Below, one piece after another: positions 17,946-26,358 of a stretch of 64,000 bases of DNA. Made by a program: the position numbers and the translations under genes. Within the stretch, counting starts at the first letter, position 1. Every line of letters begins with the position of its first letter. This DNA is from an uncultured Paraglaciecola sp. (GTDB lineage: Bacteria > Pseudomonadota > Gammaproteobacteria > Enterobacterales > Alteromonadaceae), in the NCBI RefSeq assembly GCF_937123705.1, contig NZ_CAKZKO010000139.1, positions 62,001 through 126,000 of the forward strand. The letters are read 5' to 3'. The notes below the pieces were generated by a model that searched no databases, was not told the DNA's origin, and was given only the letters and a program-made list of their open reading frames with translations.

Positions 17946-18928
17946 ATAAAAAAAGCCCCTTAGTCGCTACATTATTACTTGGATATTGGCTGTGTAGCAA
18001 TGCGGCCAACGCTAAATGGGTAATGGCTGATAAGAGCATAATGGGCACCAACATTCATGTTGAAGTATGGAGTGATGCCCCGCAGCAAGCTGCAGACTCA
18101 GTACAAGCCGTTATGGATGAAATGCATCGTATCGACAAATTGATGAGTCCTTACATTCCTAGCAGTGAATTAAGTCAGCTCAATCGCCTTGCTGCAAGGT
18201 CTGCTACACCTGTATCTAAAGAATTATTTGAGTTAATTGCATTGTCGGTGGAATTAGCAAAAGAGACAGAGGGTGCATTTGATATCACTTTTGCCAGCAT
18301 AGGCTATTTGTATGATTACCGAGAAAATCAAAAACCAGACCCAAGACAAGTTAAGCAGTTACTTGATGCTATCAATTATAGGCATATTCAATTTAATGCT
18401 ACCGAGCAGAGTATTAGTTTTGCTCATCCCAATGTGAAAATAGACTTAGGCGGAATTGCAAAAGGACACGCCGTCGACAATGCCATAGAGATCCTTAAAA
18501 AGCGCGGGGTTAAACATGCTTTAGTAACCGCAGGTGGCGATACTAAATTACTAGGCAATAGATTAGATAAACCTTGGATGGTGGGTATTCGCGATCCACG
18601 GGATAAGTCCAAGCAAACGGTAGTATTGCCTTTGGCAGATACCGCTTTGTCGACATCGGGTGACTACGAAAGATACTTTGAACAAGACGGTAAGCGTTAC
18701 CATCATATTCTCTCGCCGAAAACAGGCACTTCGACCAATGCAGTGCAAAGTGTGTCTATTGTGGGGCCTAGCAGTACCCTGAATGACGCACTGTCTACCG
18801 CAGTTTTTGTTTTAGGAGTACAAAAAGGAATAGATTTACTCAATCGCACCCCAGGCTACGATGGCATTATTATCGATAATCAACGTCAACTACACTATTC
18901 CAATGCTTTGATGGAGTCATTCAGGTGA
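17942..18928 (+). CDS. apbE: FAD:protein FMN transferase, ApbE family
   Basis: Attaches FMN covalently to a threonine of client proteins such as the NqrB/NqrC and RnfG subunits. A signal peptide (about 1-24, ending A-N-A) sends it to the periplasm. Conserved parts are IMGTNIHVE near the start of the mature protein, KIDLGGIAKGHAVD in the middle and VTAGGDTKLLG for flavin binding. Length is 328 residues. It overlaps rsmI by 4 nt upstream and the oxygenase gene by 4 nt downstream, so the three are co-translated. No lipobox cysteine follows the signal. Confidence 0.9.
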   Translation: MNKKSPLVATLLLGYWLCSNAANAKWVMADKSIMGTNIHVEVWSDAPQQAADSVQAVMDEMHRIDKLMSPYIPSSELSQLNRLAARSATPVSKELFELIALSVELAKETEGAFDITFASIGYLYDYRENQKPDPRQVKQLLDAINYRHIQFNATEQSISFAHPNVKIDLGGIAKGHAVDNAIEILKKRGVKHALVTAGGDTKLLGNRLDKPWMVGIRDPRDKSKQTVVLPLADTALSTSGDYERYFEQDGKRYHHILSPKTGTSTNAVQSVSIVGPSSTLNDALSTAVFVLGVQKGIDLLNRTPGYDGIIIDNQRQLHYSNALMESFR

Positions 18929-19557
18929 TAGAAAGCTTTCAGTTTGAAGAGCCGCTAGTAGATAAGGTCGCCGATGCCTTAGGGCAACAGGGCTTTATTC
19001 AATTGCAGCAGTTTTTACCCGACAAGCTAGCGCAGCAATTACAGATTGAAGCGAAAGATTTAGCGGCTATTGAGTTTACTGCCGCCGGTATTGGGCGCAA
19101 TGAAAACTTACAACTAAATACCCAAATAAGAAGCGATACAAGCTTGTGGTTAAATGGCGAGTCAACGCCCCAGCAGGCTTATTTGGAGTGGATGGAAAAG
19201 TTGAGGGTGGGACTAAATAGACGGCTTTTTATGGGGCTGAGTGAATTTGAATGTCACTATTCCCACTATGCAAAAGGTGATTTTTATAAGCGTCATTTGG
19301 ATGCTTTTAAAGGTTCGCCCCATAAAAATCGCAGTAACAGGGCTGTAAGTACGGTTTTTTATTTAAATTCAGATTGGCAGCAAGATGATGGGGGTGAGTT
19401 ACTTTTGTATGCTGACAATCACCTATCTCCTTTGTTAATTGTGCCGCCTCTGTTTAACAGTTGCATGATTTTTCTTAGCGATACCTTTCCCCATGAAGTC
19501 CTTGCCAGCAACTGCGATCGCTACAGTATTGCCGGTTGGTATCGAGTGAATGGATAA
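18925..19557 (+). CDS. 2-oxoglutarate/Fe(II) oxygenase, prolyl 4-hydroxylase type
   Basis: Probable iron-dependent hydroxylase of the P4Hc family; the substrate is unknown. The iron ligands are visible as H-x-D in RHLDAFKGSP and the distal histidine in TFPHEVL, with the oxoglutarate arginine in CDRYSIAGWYR. The 210-residue protein is nearly all catalytic domain and has no signal peptide. The start GTG 18925 overlaps the apbE stop (GTGA). A hairpin terminator follows at 19575. It could modify a protein residue, but the operon with rsmI and apbE does not reveal the target. Confidence 0.82.
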   Translation: MIESFQFEEPLVDKVADALGQQGFIQLQQFLPDKLAQQLQIEAKDLAAIEFTAAGIGRNENLQLNTQIRSDTSLWLNGESTPQQAYLEWMEKLRVGLNRRLFMGLSEFECHYSHYAKGDFYKRHLDAFKGSPHKNRSNRAVSTVFYLNSDWQQDDGGELLLYADNHLSPLLIVPPLFNSCMIFLSDTFPHEVLASNCDRYSIAGWYRVNG

Positions 19558-19574
19558 TTCCACAAAAGCAAAAC

Positions 19575-19595
19575 AGCCAGCGAGAAACGCTGGCT
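19575..19595. terminator. Bidirectional terminator between convergent genes
   Basis: AGCCAGCG (19575-19582) and CGCTGGCT (19588-19595) form a perfect 8-bp stem with a 5-nt loop. The minus strand continues with a T-rich GTTTTGCTTTTG run, so it best serves the minus-strand gene ending at 19627. Confidence 0.75.
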
Positions 19596-19626
19596 TAACG
19601 ATCTTTAATATACTCTAAAATAGAGT

Positions 19627-20802
19627 TTACTGTTGCGTAAAGGTTAATCCCGCATTTGTCACCAAACGCTTAATTAACTTATCACCCATAGCAGGAGCGG
19701 TAGTCCAAATACCGCCTTGGGTTTCTTGGGCGTCTTTTACCAAACAAATTGCCGCTTCGGAAATGATTTTTGAGGTGGAGCCATAGCCGGGATCGCGGTC
19801 GCCTGTTACGGCCACTTTAATGCTATTTCCTTGGGAGTCTGTCCCTATATAAAGCAAATCGTATAACCCTGCTTCGCGCTCCTCTTTACTTGGGCCTTCG
19901 CCAGGTTTAGGGCCGCCTTCGCCCCCCATACTTTTGTCATTGGCCATAGCGTTGGCGATGGCCTCACCTTTTTCGCCTGGGCCGGTGACAAACATTTCGT
20001 CATACACAAAATCTTCACCATATTGGCCATCGAGTAAAAAATTAGAACGCTGTACATTGCGGGTATTGATAGCAGCCATAACAAAAGGCGTGACCCAAGT
20101 ACCTTGGTCTTCTTCGTAATAGGGTTTATTGCCAAAAGGCTGCTCCGCACCAACAAAGCCTGGGGTGAGGGAGAATGGGTTCATTAAGGCCTGCATTTTA
20201 ACGGGATCTTGTTTGGCTGCTACTAAAGTCGCTTTAAAGCTGGCCGCGGTGCCGCCCGAAAAGGTACCTTTCATTTTTCTGACGCGGCATCTTACTCTTG
20301 GCATTGGATGACCAAACTTTTCTCTAGCGAGATTTTGCAAGTGATACACCCCTAAATCAGAAGGGATGGAGTCAAATCCACAAGAAAATACGATACGTGC
20401 GCCGCTGGCTTTAGCCGCTGCTTCGTGGGCGGGGATCATTTCGCTCATCCATACTGGCTCGCCACATAAATCCACATAATCCACCCCCGACTTAGCACAC
20501 ATGGCCACTAAATCTGAGCCATACAATTGATAAGGGCCGACTGTGGTTAACACCAGTTTAGTGCGATCTAACATAGCTTGGATAGAACTTAAATCTTCGG
20601 CATCGGCTACCACTAGTGGCGTGTCTGTAGGTGCGCCTATTTCATCTCGTACTTGGGCGAGTTTTGCAGCACTTCTACCAGCCATTGCCCATTTTATCGT
20701 GCTGTCATCTGCGTATTGCTTAACCAGGTACTCGGCGATAAGTCGGCCGGTAAAACCAGTAGCGCCATAGATCACTATATCAAATTCTTTATTTGTACTC
20801 AT
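19627..20802 (-). CDS. Saccharopine dehydrogenase-like NAD(P)-binding protein
   Basis: Belongs to the family of short saccharopine-dehydrogenase-like proteins that includes mycobacterial trans-acting enoyl reductases and eukaryotic SCCPDH; the reaction is not known here. The N-terminal Rossmann motif is IVIYGATGFTGRL (near 9-21). CGFDSIPSDLG and GGTAASF in the middle are typical of the family. I chose ATG 20802 (391 codons) because GGAG lies 6 nt upstream; a longer frame to 20877 lacks support. It is a single-gene unit, convergent with the rsmI operon. Confidence 0.8.
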   Translation of the reverse strand: MSTNKEFDIVIYGATGFTGRLIAEYLVKQYADDSTIKWAMAGRSAAKLAQVRDEIGAPTDTPLVVADAEDLSSIQAMLDRTKLVLTTVGPYQLYGSDLVAMCAKSGVDYVDLCGEPVWMSEMIPAHEAAAKASGARIVFSCGFDSIPSDLGVYHLQNLAREKFGHPMPRVRCRVRKMKGTFSGGTAASFKATLVAAKQDPVKMQALMNPFSLTPGFVGAEQPFGNKPYYEEDQGTWVTPFVMAAINTRNVQRSNFLLDGQYGEDFVYDEMFVTGPGEKGEAIANAMANDKSMGGEGGPKPGEGPSKEEREAGLYDLLYIGTDSQGNSIKVAVTGDRDPGYGSTSKIISEAAICLVKDAQETQGGIWTTAPAMGDKLIKRLVTNAGLTFTQQ

Positions 20803-21074
20803 TTCATACTCCACATTGTTTTGGGTAGTGTAATGGCAATAACCGATGATCTTATACCGATCACCACAAGTAATCACCCACTCAAGATTCCCCAGCGGGT
20901 TTTAAAAGGGCTTACACTGCGTTGCATGGCTTCGAAAGAGAACAACTATTGATTCAGCCATGCGCCTTGTTTAAGCCTTTCTAAATTCTCGCTGAGAGGA
21001 TAATTACTTATAGTGATTGGTTTTAGTTTATTTGAATAATAGCTAACTATTTTTGCAATTTATAAGACCCAAAA
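20803..21074. other. Intergenic region with an unexplained inverted repeat
   Basis: This holds the upstream region of the saccharopine-dehydrogenase-like gene and the downstream end of pykA. GCATGGCT (20924-20931) and AGCCATGC (20956-20963) are perfect complements around a 24-nt loop. No coding sequence, U-run or known operator was recognised. It may be a decayed repeat element. Confidence 0.35.
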
Positions 21075-21097
21075 AAACGAGTCAATTTGACTCGTTT
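21075..21097 (-). terminator. pykA terminator
   Basis: AAACGAGTCA (21075-21084) and TGACTCGTTT (21088-21097) form a perfect 10-bp stem. On the minus strand the stem is followed by a T-run. It lies 18 nt after the pykA stop codon, a clear intrinsic terminator. Confidence 0.9.
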
Positions 21098-21114
21098 AGT
21101 GTGTAATGAATAAA

Positions 21115-22548
21115 TTAAGCCGTCACAATCTTGCAGGCGTTAGTGCCACCTATTGTTTCCATCTCATCACCGTAGGTCATAATAAATTGGTCGCCTGACT
21201 GCAATATGCCTTTCTCTAGCAGAACGGCAACCACATCATTTTTGAGTTGACCGGGATCGCTGCCTCTGGAATCAAAAAACACCGGTTTTACACCGCGATA
21301 AAGTGCCATTTTATTTAGCGTGCTGTCGTGTCTCGACATAGCATAAATTGACAAAGAGGTGGTAATGCGAGACATCAGCAAGGGCGTACTGCCACTTTCG
21401 GTCAAAGCCACAATAGCTTTAATACTGCTTAAATGATTGGCCGAATAAACCGCGCTTAGCGCTATGGTTTCGCTTACCGAACTAAAGGACTCATCCATTC
21501 TATGTTTTGACATAGTAACACTAGGATGTGTTTCAGCCCCCACGCATACTCTGGCCATTGCCTCTACGGTTTCTACAGGGAAATCACCCGCAGCCGTCTC
21601 GGCTGATAACATCACGGCATCTGTACCATCGAGTACGGCATTAGCCACATCCATCACTTCTGCTCGCGTTGGCATAGGGCTGGTGATCATCGACTCCATC
21701 ATTTGCGTGGCGGTGATCACCACTTTATTCAGTTGCCTTGAACGGGCGATGAGTTTTTTCTGGACCCCCACTAATTCGGCATCGCCAATTTCCACACCTA
21801 AATCGCCACGTGCCACCATTACCGCGTCTGATGCTTCGATTATGTCATCAATAGCTTCATCAGAAGCAACGGTTTCAGCCCGCTCCACTTTGGCACAGAT
21901 CATCGCAAAACAACCGGCTTTTTCAGCCAGTTGCCTAGCATAACGCAGATCCTCGCCAGAGCGCGGGAACGACACAGCTAAATAGTCCACACCTATATTG
22001 GCGGCGGTGATAATATCTTCTTTATCTTTCGCGGTCAGTGCTTCGGCTGATAAGCCGCCACCTTGACGATTTATGCCTTTATTGTTCGACAACTTACCGG
22101 CAACGGTCACTTGGGTATGTACCTTATTGCCATCTACACTTGTCACTTTCAGTTGAATTCGCCCGTCATCAAGTAACAGTATGTCGCCATCGTTTACGTC
22201 TTGAGGAAGGGCTTTATAATCGATGCCAACGGCTTGTTGATTACCATCATCACGGCCCATATCGGCATCAAGGATAAAATGATCCCCAATCTTTAAGGTA
22301 ATCGCGCCATCAACAAATTTAGCCACGCGAATTTTAGGGCCTTGCAAGTCGCCCAAAATAGCGACGTACTTGCCCAATTTTTGTGCTGTCATGCGCACTT
22401 TATCGGCGCGTTTAATATGATCTTCGGCACTACCGTGGGAAAAGTTCATGCGTACCACATTAGTACCAGCGGCAATAATCGCTTCAATCTGCTCTACAGT
22501 ATCCGTAGACGGGCCTAAAGTGGCGAGTATTTTTGTTCGTCTTATCAT
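21115..22548 (-). CDS. pykA: Pyruvate kinase, PykA type
   Basis: Makes pyruvate and ATP from phosphoenolpyruvate and ADP, the last glycolytic step. Conserved features are [14 protein letters not shown] at the N-terminus, [21 protein letters not shown] and the lysine/acid active site [21 protein letters not shown] spread over the barrel. The sequence follows E. coli PykA more closely than PykF. I chose ATG 22548 (477 codons), which aligns with PykA; the frame reaches a TTG at 22608 that would add 20 unmatched residues. A HexR-like operator lies at 22709, linking it to the Entner-Doudoroff genes. Confidence 0.95.
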   Translation of the reverse strand: MIRRTKILATLGPSTDTVEQIEAIIAAGTNVVRMNFSHGSAEDHIKRADKVRMTAQKLGKYVAILGDLQGPKIRVAKFVDGAITLKIGDHFILDADMGRDDGNQQAVGIDYKALPQDVNDGDILLLDDGRIQLKVTSVDGNKVHTQVTVAGKLSNNKGINRQGGGLSAEALTAKDKEDIITAANIGVDYLAVSFPRSGEDLRYARQLAEKAGCFAMICAKVERAETVASDEAIDDIIEASDAVMVARGDLGVEIGDAELVGVQKKLIARSRQLNKVVITATQMMESMITSPMPTRAEVMDVANAVLDGTDAVMLSAETAAGDFPVETVEAMARVCVGAETHPSVTMSKHRMDESFSSVSETIALSAVYSANHLSSIKAIVALTESGSTPLLMSRITTSLSIYAMSRHDSTLNKMALYRGVKPVFFDSRGSDPGQLKNDVVAVLLEKGILQSGDQFIMTYGDEMETIGGTNACKIVTA

Positions 22549-22676
22549 AGTTTGGGTACCCTGTTGTAATGGCGCATTATTACCTATCTTCGCAGTTATA
22601 GTTCGCAAAGAACGGACTAAATTTAATCAATAAGACTTAGTCTCAATAGGGCGATAGTTCTTTTTGTTGTGCCTAC

Positions 22677-22693
22677 AACTAATTAAATTAGTT
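22677..22693. promoter_or_regulatory. Perfect AT-rich palindrome upstream of pykA
   Basis: AACTAATT-a-AATTAGTT is a perfect 8-bp inverted repeat with a 1-nt centre, 16 bp from the HexR-like box. It looks like a dimeric regulator site, but I cannot name the regulator. Confidence 0.35.
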
Positions 22694-22708
22694 ATAAATT
22701 AACAAATC

Positions 22709-22723
22709 TGTAATTTTATTACG
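22709..22723. promoter_or_regulatory. HexR-like operator upstream of pykA
   Basis: The 15-mer matches 14 of 15 positions of the HexR palindrome TGTARTwwwATTACA (only the last base differs). It is 161 nt upstream of the pykA ATG. PykA is a known HexR target in related bacteria, and hexR itself lies about 1 kb away. Confidence 0.7.
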
Positions 22724-22909
22724 AAAATAGTAGTGCAAAACCGCTGTAAAGTGAAGCTATTCTCTCTAAAAACACTATATGGGATCGATTTAATTGAAAT
22801 AATCTAGTTTAGATTTTCATTTGGACGGTTAAACGCTTGGCTTATTGCTAAGGGCCTTCCAGAGCTAAATGACACACATTAACCTTGACTAAATGCCCCC
22901 CCTTATTAG

Positions 22910-23446
22910 TACGATCCTAATAAAACGATTACCGATAATATCGCCAACGGCACCGCCCTCAACGGTTGGCTCGAGTTTGAAACCACCAGCAATGCCCCTA
23001 GTTTTGTTGATGCATTCAATATTAGTGGTGAGTTAAGTTGGAATGATGGTGTCGACCGACTCTTTAGCCTGACTGGTTGGAGTGGAGAAAGTAATAGTTC
23101 TTCAGGACTTATAACCCTTAGAATGGCGGGGAGTCCGTTGACCTTGGCAACGGGAGATTTGACTCATTTACTTTTTAACTTTGATATAGGCCAAAATCCA
23201 TTTAATACCACCGACAGTTGGGATGATTTGCTGATTGAATCATCCTTAACCAGTGTCGGATTCACTATCAATGTTGGTAATTCAACAACTGGCATACCTA
23301 ATGCCTCATCAATAACCCAATTTCAAATCAGCCGCCCTGACGCTAACGCGGTATCCGAACCCTGGAGCCTGAGTTTTTTGTTGGCCGGTGTGCTACTGTT
23401 GGGTTGGCGCAAAGCCAAGGGCAATAAAGCCCTTCAATTGGCTTAA
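22910..23446 (+). pseudogene. PEP-CTERM-type exported protein remnant lacking its N-terminus
   Basis: An open frame of 178 codons runs from a stop at 22907 to a stop at 23444. The translated part looks like the body of a secreted beta-rich protein (WLEFETTSNAPSFVDAFNIS, then FDIGQNPFNTTDSWDDL). It ends in a sorting-signal-like tail: S-E-P-W-S-L, a hydrophobic stretch (LLAGVLLLGW) and basic R-K-A-K. This resembles PEP-CTERM with S-E-P in place of P-E-P. No signal peptide exists upstream in this frame, and the only ATG, at 23123, lies in mid-domain. It is most likely a 5'-truncated gene. A run of seven C (22895-22901) upstream is a possible frameshift site. No exosortase gene is in the window. 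Confidence 0.55.
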
Positions 23447-23466
23447 CTCGAGCAAATTTAAATGGG

Positions 23467-23736
23467 TCAATCTACATTGGCCCTTTTAAACTCCCAAACC
23501 ATGGCTGCGGCCATGTTAGGAATAGCATGGTCATCTTGGCCGTGAAAAGGGGATAAAATTAAATCTGCGGGCGCGACTTGAAAACAGTTGGCCAGCACAG
23601 AAAGGGAGCGCCAGCCGGCTTTACCTTCTATTTCAATACGTTGTATGGTTCGAACACTGAGGCCAGATTGCTGCAGGCCAATTAGGTAATGGCCCGATAA
23701 GCCTTTGAGTTGACATAACTGGTTCGGCGTATGTTC
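23467..23736 (-). pseudogene. XRE-type helix-turn-helix remnant, in frame after the hexR stop
   Basis: Directly after the hexR TAA (23739-23737), the same frame stays open for 89 codons. It reads EHTPNQLCQLKGLSGHYL, then QQSGLSVRTIQRIEIEGKAG, then WRSLSVLANCFQVAPADL. The GLSVRTIQRIE segment is the recognition-helix pattern of XRE-like regulators. No ATG, GTG or TTG begins the frame. An ATG overlapping the hexR end (at 23743, minus strand) would enter it only after a one-base shift. It is either a frameshifted, translationally coupled small regulator or a decayed fragment. The C-terminal part (PFHGQDDHAIPNMAAAMVW) is unassigned. Confidence 0.6.
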
Positions 23737-24588
23737 TTAATCATTGGGTTTATCGAATCGTGAACCTCTTAAGGTATCTTTGACACGTTTAAGGTTTTCT
23801 CTAAATTTATTGCCTCTTCTAAGCGTGAAACCAGTGGCCAAAATATCGATGAGTATCAGTTGCGCGATCCTAGAAGCCATAGGCATGTACATATCCGTAT
23901 CTTCTGGCACCTCTAGTGATAACACTAAATTACATTCTCTGGCGAGCGGGCTACTTTTAGACGTGATCCCCATTACTGTGGCGTCATTGCCCCGCGCAAT
24001 TTGCGCTATTTCGACCAAACTTTTTGTTCTACCCGTATGGGAAATCAATACGACTACGTCGCCCTCACCAGAATTCATGCAGCTCATACGTTGCATGATA
24101 ATGTCTTCAAAGTAGATGACAGGCACGTTAAATCTAAAAAACTTATTGAGCGCGTCGTGAGCCACTGACGCCGAAGCACCCAGTCCGAAAAAGGAAATTT
24201 TTTGCGCTTGAGTTAATAAGTCTACGGCACGATTAATGGTTGTCACATCAACAGATTGGCGCGCCACTTCAAGTGAGGCCATAGTAGATTCAAATATTTT
24301 GTGAGTATATTCCTCGGGACCATCGTTTTCTTCCACATGGCGATTGACATAAGGGGTGCCATTGGCAAGGCTTTGAGCTAGATGTAACTTGAAATCAGGG
24401 TAACCTTTAGTATCGAGCCTACGGCAAAAGCGATTAACAGTAGGCTCACTCACACCTGACATTTTCGCCAAAGTAGCGATACTACTGTGAATAGCCGTTT
24501 GTGGGTTCGCCAATATGACCTCGGCCACTTTGCGTTCAGACTTACTAAAGACTGTGTTGTGCTGGGTTATTTTTTCAAGAATATTCAT
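23737..24588 (-). CDS. hexR: HexR transcriptional regulator (RpiR family)
   Basis: Represses or activates central carbon genes and responds to 2-keto-3-deoxy-6-phosphogluconate. An N-terminal HTH_6 domain (about 1-77, with MSGVSEPTVNRFCRRL as helix-turn-helix) is followed by a SIS sugar-phosphate domain (about 125-250, with FFGLGASASVAHDA and LISHTGRTKSLVE). Length is 283 residues. It is divergent from zwf-pgl-edd-glk-eda, the standard HexR target operon. HexR-like boxes lie 82 nt upstream of its own start, 98 nt upstream of zwf, and before pykA. Autoregulation is inferred. Confidence 0.95.
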   Translation of the reverse strand: MNILEKITQHNTVFSKSERKVAEVILANPQTAIHSSIATLAKMSGVSEPTVNRFCRRLDTKGYPDFKLHLAQSLANGTPYVNRHVEENDGPEEYTHKIFESTMASLEVARQSVDVTTINRAVDLLTQAQKISFFGLGASASVAHDALNKFFRFNVPVIYFEDIIMQRMSCMNSGEGDVVVLISHTGRTKSLVEIAQIARGNDATVMGITSKSSPLARECNLVLSLEVPEDTDMYMPMASRIAQLILIDILATGFTLRRGNKFRENLKRVKDTLRGSRFDKPND

Positions 24589-24669
24589 ACGAGCACCAAA
24601 AACTTCATTATAATACCTTCACTCAAAGACCAGCGTTTCCTTAGCTGGTTAACATCAGAGTACTATATT

Positions 24670-24684
24670 TGTAATTTTTTAACA
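24670..24684. promoter_or_regulatory. HexR-like operator near hexR
   Basis: The 15-mer matches 13 of 15 positions of TGTARTwwwATTACA. It lies in the hexR-zwf divergent region, 82 nt upstream of the hexR ATG, and could serve autoregulation. Confidence 0.5.
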
Positions 24685-24755
24685 GAAAATCTTGCGGATT
24701 ACCGAAAATAGTCCTAGTACAAGCACTATCTGGACGACAAAACACCGCATTAAGT

Positions 24756-24770
24756 TGTAATATTACTACA
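24756..24770. promoter_or_regulatory. HexR operator upstream of zwf
   Basis: TGTAATATTACTACA matches 14 of 15 positions of the HexR palindrome and lies 98 nt upstream of the zwf start. Placement before zwf-edd-glk-eda is the hallmark HexR target. Confidence 0.75.
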
Positions 24771-24867
24771 TTTAGTGTTAAGTTTAGATAATGTGTTGCT
24801 AATTGGATTATAACGACAATTCGTTATCATCAGTAATTTTATCAATCAAAAATAAGTAGGCACAAAA

Positions 24868-26358
24868 ATGGTTTTGGAAAATTCATTTGAACCTTGTGAT
24901 TTCGTGTTATTCGGCACAAAAGGCGATTTGGCAAGACGTAAACTTTTACCTTCTTTATATCAACTTGAAAAAGCTGAATTGATGCATGCTGATACCAAAG
25001 TGATCGGTATTGCCCGTCAAGATATCAGTCAAGATGAGTACATCACACTCGTCAAAGAAAATATCGAAAGATTTACTAGTGAAGCACTATGCCCAGATAC
25101 TTGGAAGCGATTCGCAGCAAAATTAGACTATATAATGGTCGACATGAAAAACGCAAAGAGCTACGCAGCTTTTAAAGAACATGTGGATCCAGATCGTATG
25201 ATGGTGTGCTACTTTGCAACACCTCCTTCGATTTTTGGCGATATATGTCGTGGTTTAAAGGCAGCCAATATCATCGACAAAAGCATGCGGGTGGTATTAG
25301 AAAAACCCATAGGCCATGACTTAGCCTCATCTAAAGTGATCAACGATCAAGTGGCTGAGTTTTTTGATGAAAGTCAGATTTACCGAATAGATCACTACTT
25401 AGGTAAAGAAACCGTTTTGAACCTAATTTCACTGCGCTTTGCCAATTCTATTTTTGCCACTAATTGGGATCATAACTGTATTGATCATGTGCAAATTAGT
25501 GTGGCTGAGTCTGTAGGCATTGAAGGTCGTTGGGGGTATTTCGACGAAGCGGGACAAATGCGTGACATGGTACAAAATCACCTATTGCAAATATTAACGC
25601 TGATTGCCATGGAGCCGCCCGCCAACTTAGATGCAGACAGTATACGTGATGAAAAACTCAAAGTGCTAAAGTCTTTGCGGCCAATTGATGCCACCAATGT
25701 TACTCAAAACACTGTACGTGGTCAGTATGTAAGTGGTTTTGTCAAAGGCCAAGAAGTGCCCGGATACTTAGAAGAATCTGATGCCAACACATCCAGTACG
25801 ACTGAAACCTTTATTGCCCTAAAAGTTGAGTTAGACAACTGGCGCTGGGCGGGCGTGCCATTCTATTTGCGTACCGGCAAGCGCTTACCCAACAAAACCA
25901 GTGAAGTAGTGATCTACTTTAAACGCCAACCCCACAACTTGTTTAAAGACAGCTTTCCACAGTTGCCTCCTAACAAGCTCACCATTCGTCTGCAACCAGA
26001 CGAAGGAGTTGAAGTAACGGTTATGAATAAAGTACCAGGACTTACTGGGAAAAGTTCAATGGACTTACAAAAGTCGAAGTTGAACTTAAGTTTTTCAGAA
26101 ACCTTTAAAGATGAACGTATCGCCGACGCTTATGAAAAATTGTTGTTGGAAGTAATGTTAGGTAACCAATCATTGTTTGTTCGCCGCGATGAAGTAGAAG
26201 CGGCATGGAAATGGGTAGATGGCATCCTAGCTGCTTGGAAAAACACTAACGAGCCACCCGAGCCCTATCAGGCAGGCACATGGGGGCCGGTAGCATCCAT
26301 CGCCCTACTCGCTCGGGAAGACAGAGCTTGGTATGAAAGCCGTATGGGGAAAAAATAA
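24868..26358 (+). CDS. zwf: Glucose-6-phosphate 1-dehydrogenase
   Basis: Oxidises glucose 6-phosphate to 6-phosphogluconolactone with NADP, feeding the Entner-Doudoroff and pentose phosphate pathways. The coenzyme loop is GTKGDLARRKL (residues 16-26). The active-site signature is RIDHYLGKE (173-181), with H176 and K180 in conserved places. WAGVPFYLRTGKRL follows in the C-terminal domain. Length is 496 residues. It is the first gene of zwf-pgl-edd-glk-eda and overlaps pgl by one base. A HexR operator lies upstream. Confidence 0.97.
   Translation: MVLENSFEPCDFVLFGTKGDLARRKLLPSLYQLEKAELMHADTKVIGIARQDISQDEYITLVKENIERFTSEALCPDTWKRFAAKLDYIMVDMKNAKSYAAFKEHVDPDRMMVCYFATPPSIFGDICRGLKAANIIDKSMRVVLEKPIGHDLASSKVINDQVAEFFDESQIYRIDHYLGKETVLNLISLRFANSIFATNWDHNCIDHVQISVAESVGIEGRWGYFDEAGQMRDMVQNHLLQILTLIAMEPPANLDADSIRDEKLKVLKSLRPIDATNVTQNTVRGQYVSGFVKGQEVPGYLEESDANTSSTTETFIALKVELDNWRWAGVPFYLRTGKRLPNKTSEVVIYFKRQPHNLFKDSFPQLPPNKLTIRLQPDEGVEVTVMNKVPGLTGKSSMDLQKSKLNLSFSETFKDERIADAYEKLLLEVMLGNQSLFVRRDEVEAAWKWVDGILAAWKNTNEPPEPYQAGTWGPVASIALLAREDRAWYESRMGKK

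Noticed and set aside
20803..20877. 25-residue N-terminal extension of the saccharopine-dehydrogenase-like protein
   Set aside because: The Rossmann fold starts right after ATG 20802, which has GGAG 6 nt upstream. The extension has no similarity to the family.
21464..21943. 159-codon open frame on the plus strand inside pykA
   Set aside because: It lies antisense to a firmly identified pyruvate kinase gene, has no ribosome binding site and shows a low-complexity S/A/T-rich translation typical of antisense frames.
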